The position numbers were made by a program, and so were the translations under genes. From NCBI RefSeq assembly GCF_900130055.1, contig NZ_FQXU01000012.1, forward strand, positions 62,001 to 126,000: a stretch of DNA of 64,000 bases, read 5' to 3'. Below the pieces are notes generated by a model. It worked only from the letters and a program-made list of their open reading frames with translations. It was not told the origin of the DNA and did not search any database. The number at the start of each line of letters is the position of its first letter. Position 1 is the stretch's first letter. Below are positions 1 to 7,064 of this stretch, in pieces. This stretch comes from Clostridium intestinale DSM 6191 (GTDB taxonomy: Bacteria; Bacillota; Clostridia; Clostridiales; Clostridiaceae).

Positions 1-443
1 TGGTTGGTACTAGTAGTATTATTGGATTTGGTTCATCTGAAACAGGTATAAGTATAGTTGGTGGTGCTATAGATCTAACTGGTATTAATAATTTTGCATT
101 CTCAGCTCCTCGTGATGGAACAATTACTTCTATCTCAGCGTACTTTAGTACAGCAGCGGCCTTAACACTTGTAGGAACTACTATAACAGTTACAGCTCAA
201 TTATTTAGTTCACCTACACCTAACGATACCTTTACTGCTGTTGCTGGCGCAAGTGTAACTTTAGCACCAGCATTAACTGGTGTAGTAGCTATAGGAGCTG
301 TAAGTAACGGAATTACAACTGGTTTAGCTATTCCTGTAACCGCTCAGACTCGTCTTCTATTAGTATTCTCAGCAACTGCTGCTGGAGTAACACTAATAAA
401 TACAGTACTTGGATATGCAAGTGCAGGTTTAACTATCAACTAG
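1..443 (+). CDS. BclA-like exosporium glycoprotein, C-terminal domain (5' end off window)
   Basis: The reading frame is open from base 3 to the TAG at 441-443, so this is the last ~146 residues of a gene that starts left of the window. The protein is Gly/Ala/Thr/Ser/Val rich with a beta-strand pattern, including stretches such as [20 protein letters not shown] and a terminal YASAGLTIN. This pattern matches the C-terminal trimer-forming domain of clostridial and Bacillus BclA-type collagen-like spore surface proteins. The collagen-like GXX repeats expected upstream are outside the window, so membership of the family is inference. Two glycosyltransferase genes follow, as in clostridial spore-glycoprotein loci. 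A strong terminator follows at once. Alternative: another secreted beta-rich phage-tail-like or adhesin protein. Confidence 0.72.
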   Translation, partial: VGTSSIIGFGSSETGISIVGGAIDLTGINNFAFSAPRDGTITSISAYFSTAAALTLVGTTITVTAQLFSSPTPNDTFTAVAGASVTLAPALTGVVAIGAVSNGITTGLAIPVTAQTRLLLVFSATAAGVTLINTVLGYASAGLTIN

Positions 444-493
444 TTATTCTATAGTTTATAATAACTATAAGAATCTAAAATAATTTAACCATG

Positions 494-530
494 CATCCTT
501 TTAGAAACCTATTTCTAAAAGGATGTTTTT
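494..530 (+). terminator. Rho-independent terminator of the BclA-like gene
   Basis: A perfect 14-bp inverted repeat (494-507 with 512-525, 4-nt loop) is followed by a run of T from 526. It lies 50 bp after the stop codon. Confidence 0.9.
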
Positions 531-600
531 TTATTCTATATTAGATTCCTTCTTTCTCAGCTTCATCAAATTCATTTACTGTAAACTATACTTATCTAAA

Positions 601-652
601 AAATAAAAAAATAGATAATATATACGTATTTTATACATGTATATTATCTATT
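601..652 (-). terminator. Terminator of the glycosyltransferase-methyltransferase gene
   Basis: Inverted repeat 610-622 with 640-652. An A-rich tract at 601-610 becomes a U-run on the minus strand, just downstream of the minus-strand gene ending at 673. Confidence 0.7.
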
Positions 653-672
653 AATTAAAAATATTCCTATTT

Positions 673-2040
673 TTAGTTTATTCTTTGAGCTTTAACAAGA
701 TATTGATATGCATCTAATTGCCATTTTAAGCTATCATCAATTAATGGAGATATTTTGTTAATAAATTCATCGTCTTGAGGAGTTCTTCCTATAAATACCT
801 TTAGATAAAATCTATCAACATAGCCCGTATTAATAAACATCTTTTTAATTTCATTAAAAGTAAAAAATCTTAAATGTGTTCTATCTAGTAATCCAGCATC
901 CTCATAAGTCCAGTTTCCATTTAAAAGTCCTCTTATAACGCTATAATGCATAACATTTGGTATACTAGCTACTACAAAGCCATCCTTTTTTAGAAACTTC
1001 TTTAAATCTAATAATACTTTAGAAGGATCATGTAAATGTTCTAGTACATCTCCAAATATAATATAATCAAAAAATTCCTCTTCACATTCTATTTTATCAG
1101 TTTCTATATTATATCCTAGCAGCTTAACATTTTTCCCAGCAATTTTTGCTGCATTTAAATTATACTCTACCCCATATATATTAGCATTTTTATAAAGGTC
1201 TTTTACTCTTATTAATGTAGCTCCGCAAGCACATCCAACCTCTAATACATTTATCGCCTTATCTTTTGGTGAATCTATAAGTCCTATAATGTCATTTCTA
1301 ACTCCACATGAATAGCCTACATCAAAACCCCACTTAGCTTTAAATTTAATTCCATTAGTAGCCATTAAATGATTAAAAGCTACTAAATCTGCGCTAAAGC
1401 TTAGGCTTCCATAGTGATGAATAAAGGTATCTTTACATAAAATTAGTTTATATCCTGCCTCAGTAATTCTAAAGCAATAGTCATCATCTTCATAATTCCC
1501 TGGCGAAAATCTTTCATCTAGGAGTCCGATCTTATCTACAACTTCTTTTTTAACAAGTAAACAAAATCCTATTAATATAAGTCTATGCTCCCAATTTTCG
1601 CTATTGGATTTATTATATTCTTCAGCAAACACTTTCATTTCTTCTAGATTATTATAATTCACAGCTATATTTTGAAAATTAGAACAGTTATTAGTAACAG
1701 GTCCAACAGCCCCTACACTTTCATCACTGTATAAAGCAGTAGTTAAATTCTCAAGCCAATTTTTTGTAACTACAGTATCATTATTAAGAAGTAATATATT
1801 ATCTCCTGTGGCTATCTCCATTCCTTGATTACATCCCTTAGGAAACCCTTTATTATCTTCATTTAATATTGCTATTATGTCCTCTTGCTCTTCTAACCAC
1901 TTAGGTGTTTCGTCAGTTGAATTATTGTCTATAACGATTAATTCATATGAATCTTTTTCTGTAAATTCTCTAATACTTTCTATACATTGTTTTGTGTATT
2001 CAAGTTTATTATAAGTTAATATGATTATACTAGTTTTCAT
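673..2040 (-). CDS. Glycosyltransferase family 2 fused to a SAM-dependent methyltransferase
   Basis: A predicted bifunctional glycan-modifying enzyme of 455 aa. Residues ~1-230 are a GT-A fold: a TSIIILTYNK start, the nucleotide-binding VIDNNSTDET motif, an LLLNND metal site, and an acidic EDDDYCF motif near residue 183. Residues ~255-450 are a class I methyltransferase with motif I LEVGCACG near 265 and the IIFGDVLEHL segment of the Methyltransf_11 type. The start was set to ATG at 2040 because GGAGG (2051-2047) sits 6 nt upstream; an in-frame TTG at 2052 lies upstream of that site and is rejected. It is adjacent to a BclA-like gene and divergent from a second glycosyltransferase, which suggests spore-surface or cell-surface glycan synthesis. 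The acceptor sugar or protein is unknown. Domain calls are firm; the role is inferred. Confidence 0.85.
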   Translation of the reverse strand: MKTSIIILTYNKLEYTKQCIESIREFTEKDSYELIVIDNNSTDETPKWLEEQEDIIAILNEDNKGFPKGCNQGMEIATGDNILLLNNDTVVTKNWLENLTTALYSDESVGAVGPVTNNCSNFQNIAVNYNNLEEMKVFAEEYNKSNSENWEHRLILIGFCLLVKKEVVDKIGLLDERFSPGNYEDDDYCFRITEAGYKLILCKDTFIHHYGSLSFSADLVAFNHLMATNGIKFKAKWGFDVGYSCGVRNDIIGLIDSPKDKAINVLEVGCACGATLIRVKDLYKNANIYGVEYNLNAAKIAGKNVKLLGYNIETDKIECEEEFFDYIIFGDVLEHLHDPSKVLLDLKKFLKKDGFVVASIPNVMHYSVIRGLLNGNWTYEDAGLLDRTHLRFFTFNEIKKMFINTGYVDRFYLKVFIGRTPQDDEFINKISPLIDDSLKWQLDAYQYLVKAQRIN

Positions 2041-2173
2041 TTTTTCCTCCAAAAATTTTACTTACTATATAAATTATTATTATATCTCCTTACCTGTTCA
2101 TTAAATTTATAATTTAAATATATAAATTGTATTTTCTTAGCCTTTCATATTATTTTGGAAGGATTTACAGTGT

Positions 2174-2200
2174 ACATTTATAGAGTAATTTCATAATATA
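2174..2200 (+). promoter_or_regulatory. Possible sporulation (SigK/SigE-type) promoter for the GT at 2241
   Basis: CATAATATA at 2192-2200 resembles the -10 of mother-cell sigma factors. An AC dinucleotide ends at 2175, 16 nt upstream, as in SigK promoters. It is 41 bp before the start codon. Such short motifs occur by chance in AT-rich DNA, so this is a lead only. Confidence 0.3.
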
Positions 2201-2240
2201 CTTTGAAAGTATTTTTATAAATTACAAAAGAGGTGCACTT

Positions 2241-3320
2241 ATGAATGAAAAAATATCTATAAGTTTATGTATGATAGTAAAAGATGAGGCTGATGTTATT
2301 GCAAGATGTCTAAACTCCGTTCGAAATGCTTTAGATGAAATTATAATAGTTGATACTGGTTCTACAGATAATACTAAAAGTATTGTAGAAGAGCTTGGTG
2401 CTAAGGTTTATGATTTTGAATGGATTGATGATTTTGCAAAGGCTAGAAACTTTTCTTTTAGTAAGGCCACTAAAGATTATATTATGTGGTTAGATGCGGA
2501 CGACATTTTATTAGAGGAAGACGTAAATAAACTTATAAATTTAAAAAGTAATTTTGACACAACTATAGATTCAGTAACTATGAACTATATTTTAGGTCAA
2601 GATGAATATGGCAATGCTACAAGCCAACTTAGGAGAAATAGACTTGTAAAAAGGAGCAATAACTTCGAGTGGATAGGGCCAGTTCACGAGTATCTATCTG
2701 TGTATGGTAATATCCATAGCGCTGATATTAACGTATATCACAAGAAACTTAAATCTAGCGGCAATAGAAACTTAAGAATTTTTGAAGCAAGAGCTGAAAG
2801 AGGAGAAGAGTTTTCTCCAAGAGATACATTTTATTTTGCTAATGAGCTTTATTATAACAATCGAACTGATGAGGCTATAACTTATTATGAAAAATTTATA
2901 AACTCAAAACAAGGATGGGTTGAAGATAATAAAACAGCTTGTTCAAATATAGCTGAATGTTATGCTAAAAAGAAAGATATGGATAGCTTTATGCATTATT
3001 GCTTAAAAACATTCCAGTATGATATACCTAGAGCTGATTTTTGTTGTAAAGTAGCTTATTATTTCTTTAGTAGCAATCAATTAGATCAAGCTATATTTTG
3101 GTATGACTTAGCTACAAAACTACCTGAAAATAAAGGTTCCCTTGCTTTAGTTCAAGCTAGCTATTCTACCTGGATTCCTCATATTCAATTATGTGTTTGT
3201 TATTCTAGACAAGGTAAATTTGTAGAAGCAAACCTTCATAATGAACTTGCTGCAAAATACATTCCTAATAACCAAAGTGTAATTCATAATAGAGAATACC
3301 TTGCTACACAATTAAAATAA
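2241..3320 (+). CDS. Glycosyltransferase family 2 with TPR-like C-terminal half
   Basis: A 359-aa GT-A glycosyltransferase of the SunS/SgtA-like group that modifies proteins or surface glycans. The N-terminal ~220 residues hold SLCMIVKDE (8-16), the DTGSTDNT nucleotide-binding motif (~37-44) and the metal-binding LDADD (~84-88). The C-terminal ~140 residues are helical with TPR-like pairs (TYYEKF, ECYAKKKDMDSF, FWYDLA), probably for acceptor binding. An AGAGGTG ribosome site precedes ATG 2241. It is divergent from the GT-methyltransferase gene and 1.8 kb from the BclA-like gene. In C. difficile a comparable glycosyltransferase gene sits beside bclA3, so a role in decorating the spore collagen-like protein is plausible but inferred. 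Confidence 0.85.
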   Translation: MNEKISISLCMIVKDEADVIARCLNSVRNALDEIIIVDTGSTDNTKSIVEELGAKVYDFEWIDDFAKARNFSFSKATKDYIMWLDADDILLEEDVNKLINLKSNFDTTIDSVTMNYILGQDEYGNATSQLRRNRLVKRSNNFEWIGPVHEYLSVYGNIHSADINVYHKKLKSSGNRNLRIFEARAERGEEFSPRDTFYFANELYYNNRTDEAITYYEKFINSKQGWVEDNKTACSNIAECYAKKKDMDSFMHYCLKTFQYDIPRADFCCKVAYYFFSSNQLDQAIFWYDLATKLPENKGSLALVQASYSTWIPHIQLCVCYSRQGKFVEANLHNELAAKYIPNNQSVIHNREYLATQLK

Positions 3321-3367
3321 ATAAATAGAAGCCTTCTAAAAATCATAATAGAGGGCTTCTATTTATT
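3320..3367. terminator. Bidirectional terminator between convergent genes
   Basis: A perfect 14-bp inverted repeat (3320-3333 with 3354-3367) overlaps the stop codons of the plus-strand GT and the minus-strand kinase gene. It can serve both genes. Confidence 0.75.
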
Positions 3368-4226
3368 ATAGCTCTTTAGAATCTATTAAATAATAATCAT
3401 CCAAAATAAGTTCTTTTAAAAACATTTCCAATGGTAATCCCTCACGTATATCTTCTACATGCTGTTTACCTTCTTCTATAAGCTTATATATAAAGCTACA
3501 GGCTCTACTCACACTTTTATCAAAACTTTCCCCTTTTAGTATGTATGAAAGCATTATAGATGCAAAGGTATCACCTGTTCCTGGAAATGATATGTTTATA
3601 TGCTGAGTCTCAACCTTATAGAATTTATTTAAATCTTTGTCATAAGCCAAAGTAAATACATTTTCATTACCAAAAACTTTTACAGAGGTTAATACAACTT
3701 TTTTAGGACCAAATTCTGCTAGGTTAATCAAAATTTCCTTCCAATATAATAAATCTTCTTTGTCCTTATATTCTTTACCCAATATCATTAAAGCTTCTGT
3801 TACATTAGGTGTTATAATATCTGCATGTGATACTAGATCTTTCATTTCTAAGACCATTTCATTTGTTATTGATGAATATAGTTCTCCATCATCTCCCATT
3901 ACAGGATCAATTAAAACTATATTATCTTTAGTTTTAAAGTATTCTATAAACTCTTTTATTATTTTTGCTTGTTTGGGAGAACCTAAATATCCAGAATATA
4001 TACAATCAAAACTCAAATTTAACTTCTTCCAATGATTTATATGCTCCTCCATATATTCAGTTAAATCTCTTACAGCAATATCCTTATACCCGCCTGTATG
4101 AGTAGACAACACAGCAGTTGGTACAGCACACACTTGAATTGCCATAGAAGATAATATAGGTACAATTGTATTTAAAGAAGCTTTTCCAAATCCACACAAA
4201 TCATGAACAGCTGCAACTCTTTTCAT
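3366..4226 (-). CDS. Pyridoxamine/pyridoxal kinase (PfkB-like ribokinase family)
   Basis: A 286-aa cytosolic kinase that phosphorylates B6 vitamers (pyridoxal, pyridoxine, pyridoxamine) in the PLP salvage pathway. It shows the PdxK/PdxY layout: N-terminal VHDLCGFGKAS substrate region, VLIDPVMGDDGELY in the middle, and the C-terminal ATP/anion-hole signature FPGTGDTFAS at ~212-221, where the GTGD aspartate is the catalytic base. Length fits the family (~280-290 aa). GGAGG lies 8 nt before ATG 4226. It stands alone, in tail-to-tail orientation with the GT gene. The nearest alternative is an HMP-kinase (ThiD-like) activity; some Firmicutes enzymes of this fold do both, so the substrate is inferred. 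Confidence 0.85.
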   Translation of the reverse strand: MKRVAAVHDLCGFGKASLNTIVPILSSMAIQVCAVPTAVLSTHTGGYKDIAVRDLTEYMEEHINHWKKLNLSFDCIYSGYLGSPKQAKIIKEFIEYFKTKDNIVLIDPVMGDDGELYSSITNEMVLEMKDLVSHADIITPNVTEALMILGKEYKDKEDLLYWKEILINLAEFGPKKVVLTSVKVFGNENVFTLAYDKDLNKFYKVETQHINISFPGTGDTFASIMLSYILKGESFDKSVSRACSFIYKLIEEGKQHVEDIREGLPLEMFLKELILDDYYLIDSKEL

Positions 4227-4239
4227 ATCCTACTCCTCC

Positions 4240-4277
4240 AAAGAAAATAGTGGATAATAACACATATATCCACTATT
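4240..4277 (-). terminator. Terminator of the DUF4003-DUF2207 operon
   Basis: A perfect 11-bp stem (4246-4256 with 4267-4277). The A-rich stretch at 4240-4247 gives a U-rich tail on the minus strand, downstream of the stop at 4314. Confidence 0.6.
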
Positions 4278-4313
4278 AAAATATATATTAAATTATATCA
4301 CAGTTAAGAGATT

Positions 4314-5933
4314 TTAGAAGGCACTACTTCCCCCTCCGCCACCAAAGCCTCCTCCTCCACTTCCACCGGAGAAGTTACTTGTGGAACTGCTGCTATCTGA
4401 GCTAGAGAAATTGTGGTTAAAATTATCATGATAACTACTTGCATAGAAATACATAAATCCATAGTTATACATAGGATTATATGAATCATAATAATTTGAA
4501 TCTCCTTTTATAAAATCCTGTACATCCTCAAATATATCTAAAGCTATAGCATAAGGTAATATTCTGCTCCATATGTTTAAGTCCTTTAAATCATCAACAT
4601 CATTTAAGTTAGTAAAGTATCTCTCAAAAGCTCTCCACTTAAGTCTTTCATCCTCATACTCATTTGTTAATATCTGCTTTCCTAAAATATTTGTGTAGAA
4701 ATTAAGATTTTCAGCATCTATATCAACTACATTTTCCCAGCTTGAGTATTCCTCTCTAAAGCTTTCACTCCTAGATACCTCTTGTAATTTTGAAAGTTTA
4801 ACCTTCCCATTTTTCATATATCCTTTTAACCAGCCTATTAAATACTTTTCACTATCTAAAAGATAAGCCGAGCTATGATTTTCATCTATTGATATAGAGA
4901 CATCTTCATAGTCATCTTCACTGTAATTCCCCTCAAATTTTATTATTCCTTTGTTTGAGAGGTATAATATCGTCGCTAGGAAATCATTTATATCTATTCT
5001 TCCATTTACTAATATAGATACTAATGCAGGAGTTAAATCTGATGGTATATCTTCATATAGATTTCCGTTAAAGAATACATAATCTTCCCTATATTTATCT
5101 ATTGCTTTTTTTCTACGCTTACTACTTAAATATAAAGGAATAGTTATTAAAAGTATTGCTATTGATATTCCTGAAGCTATAACAACTGTGGTAATTGTTT
5201 TTTGTTTTTTAGCCTCTTTAGAGTATTCATCATAGGTTTTATCTACTACTTTAGAAGTATTAATCCAAGTTGATGGAAATAATACCGAAGCTCCTATTAC
5301 GTCATTATTCTCCATATCATTTAAAGTAAGCCTTATATATTTATTGTCAATATTTCTTAATTCTCCTCTTTTGGGACCCTCTCCACTATAAGTAACCTCT
5401 TTTGTGATTTCATTAGGAAGAGTCAAGAATACAGTAATATTATCTATTTTTACATCATCTTCATTCTCAAAAAACACCCATTTAAGCTCTGATAAATCAC
5501 TATAACTGGTTACTACATTTTTTAATGTGTACCTTATCTTAAACACTTTTTCTTCATCTTGACTTTGGCTAAATATCTTTACTTCAGTTTCACTACTTGA
5601 TTTATTTAACTGAAAAGTATTGTTGTTTTCGCTATTACTTTCATTTATAAATTCATCCTTGTTATTATTTACTATGGATACCTTAACATCCTCAACCCCA
5701 TCAGAACCTTTAGTTTTTACGTTTCTTTTTATCCCATTAAACTTTCCTGTAAAATTGTATCTGTAGGTTTCTTCAACATTCATATTACCTTTATCATCGA
5801 CTTTAGCTTCTATATTTATATTTGAAATATAATATTCCTTGGATGCTGCCCAAGTATTACTTGGACTTAGAAAAACAAAAAATCCTATAATCCCTAATAT
5901 AAAAATAGCCATACTTCTACTAATAACTCTCAT
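4314..5933 (-). CDS. DUF2207 family membrane protein with Gly-rich tail
   Basis: A 539-aa predicted membrane protein of unknown function. Residues 1-30 are a signal-like hydrophobic segment ending in ASA/AAS. Residues ~30-235 are an extracellular beta-rich DUF2207 domain (YYISNINIEAKV, NVEETYRYNF and KRNV motifs are typical). A transmembrane helix at ~247-270 (TTVVIASGISIAILLITIPL) is followed by a cytoplasmic helical region. The last ~35 residues are almost only Ser and Gly (GGSGGGGFGGGGGSSAF), a tail common in this family. It lies 15 bp after the DUF4003 gene, so the two are probably co-transcribed and may work together. Start ATG 5933 is supported by a GAGG site upstream. Function is not known for the family. 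Confidence 0.85.
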   Translation of the reverse strand: MRVISRSMAIFILGIIGFFVFLSPSNTWAASKEYYISNINIEAKVDDKGNMNVEETYRYNFTGKFNGIKRNVKTKGSDGVEDVKVSIVNNNKDEFINESNSENNNTFQLNKSSSETEVKIFSQSQDEEKVFKIRYTLKNVVTSYSDLSELKWVFFENEDDVKIDNITVFLTLPNEITKEVTYSGEGPKRGELRNIDNKYIRLTLNDMENNDVIGASVLFPSTWINTSKVVDKTYDEYSKEAKKQKTITTVVIASGISIAILLITIPLYLSSKRRKKAIDKYREDYVFFNGNLYEDIPSDLTPALVSILVNGRIDINDFLATILYLSNKGIIKFEGNYSEDDYEDVSISIDENHSSAYLLDSEKYLIGWLKGYMKNGKVKLSKLQEVSRSESFREEYSSWENVVDIDAENLNFYTNILGKQILTNEYEDERLKWRAFERYFTNLNDVDDLKDLNIWSRILPYAIALDIFEDVQDFIKGDSNYYDSYNPMYNYGFMYFYASSYHDNFNHNFSSSDSSSSTSNFSGGSGGGGFGGGGGSSAF

Positions 5934-5948
5934 AAAAACCTCCTCAAT

Positions 5949-6932
5949 TTATGATGATGATGCAGCCGCTGAAGCGGCTGCTGCAGATGCGGCTGCCATC
6001 ATAGCCTGTTGCTGAGCAACTGCAATTAGCTGCATTGTTAACCCTGATGATATATCCATAAGTTTATTTTTTTCATCTGTATATATACTTGTAACTAAAA
6101 TAGAGCTAAACATTGTTTTTATATGTGCCTGCACCCCATATTTATAACCTTTGGCATTTTTTATATCTTCATATACTTCTAGTATTTCATTGCAAATCTC
6201 TGAATAATCATCAACGATTAAAGCAACTACTGCTATGGAAGCTAGATTATAACTATTAACTTTAACCCTTAATTGCTTTAACTTAACTACTATCTGATTA
6301 AACAGTTCTACCCTAAACTCATAGTCATCTCTCAGTGATAGAATATGAGATACTGTCTGAAGTCCATTGCTCCTACTGTATCCAATACTGTGCAATTTAT
6401 AATATATATATTCTATTTTATCGCAAGTTCCTTTTACATCTAAATCTGTACATCCTAATAAAGCCGCATAAACATAGTCATCCTTAGATGTCAAAAACAC
6501 ATGATTATCTTTCATATCTTCATAAAATAATCTAGCTCTTTGAATATTTTCGTCCATGTTTTCTTTATTAGAATTCTTCAAAAATGTGTATGCTATCATT
6601 GGACTATATTCATAGGAGGCTATTCCATTTTCTTTAAGTTTAATTGTCATTTCTTCTATCTCTTTAAAGGTAGTTTTATAATCTTCCTCAAAAGACAAAA
6701 GTAATGACATTAAAGATAAGCTGTTCCCTCTAAATTTCGAAAAAAAGCCAGTATTATCTTTAATATAAGTTTTTATTTCTTTAATTTTTTCTGTATCTGC
6801 CCTCTTACCTTTGCTAGCATAACTTAGTGCTATAAAATGATTAAATATAGCCATATCCCATTTAAATTCTTTTTTAGCATCACTATAATTATCTTTTAGT
6901 AATTCTAATTTTTCTTGTAACTCTACTCTCAC
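5949..6932 (-). CDS. DUF4003 family protein with poly-Ala tail
   Basis: A 327-aa cytosolic, mostly helical protein of the DUF4003 family; function unknown. The family pattern is visible in FIALSYASKGKRAD, FRGNSLSLMSLLL and the YEYSPMIAYTF segment. The last ~25 residues are a low-complexity MMAAASAAAASAAASSS tail. It is the first gene of a two-gene unit with the DUF2207 membrane protein 15 bp downstream. This pairing suggests a shared role at the membrane, but nothing in the sequence states what. An AGTGAT-type weak ribosome site precedes ATG 6932. Confidence 0.8.
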   Translation of the reverse strand: MRVELQEKLELLKDNYSDAKKEFKWDMAIFNHFIALSYASKGKRADTEKIKEIKTYIKDNTGFFSKFRGNSLSLMSLLLSFEEDYKTTFKEIEEMTIKLKENGIASYEYSPMIAYTFLKNSNKENMDENIQRARLFYEDMKDNHVFLTSKDDYVYAALLGCTDLDVKGTCDKIEYIYYKLHSIGYSRSNGLQTVSHILSLRDDYEFRVELFNQIVVKLKQLRVKVNSYNLASIAVVALIVDDYSEICNEILEVYEDIKNAKGYKYGVQAHIKTMFSSILVTSIYTDEKNKLMDISSGLTMQLIAVAQQQAMMAAASAAAASAAASSS

Positions 6933-7020
6933 AAATTATCACTCCATTTTATGAGTTATTTATTAACTCTTTATAAGTTTTATACTATCATTGGTTTTAT
7001 CTCTTGTCAATATTTTACCA

Positions 7021-7062
7021 TAAATAAAAAGAACACTCCATTTTAATTGAGTGCTCTTTTTT
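7021..7062 (-). terminator. Terminator of the YhgE/Pip gene
   Basis: A GC-containing hairpin (AGAACACTC with GAGTGCTCT, one mismatch) is flanked by A-rich and T-rich tracts, just past the stop at 7065 on the minus strand. Confidence 0.7.
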
Positions 7063-7064
7063 TA

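Noticed and set aside
4304-4489. 61-aa minus-strand ORF overlapping the end of the DUF2207 gene
   Set aside because: It lies wholly inside the DUF2207 gene in another frame, has no ribosome site, and its Val/Glu repeats come from the Gly/Ser codon pattern of the real tail.
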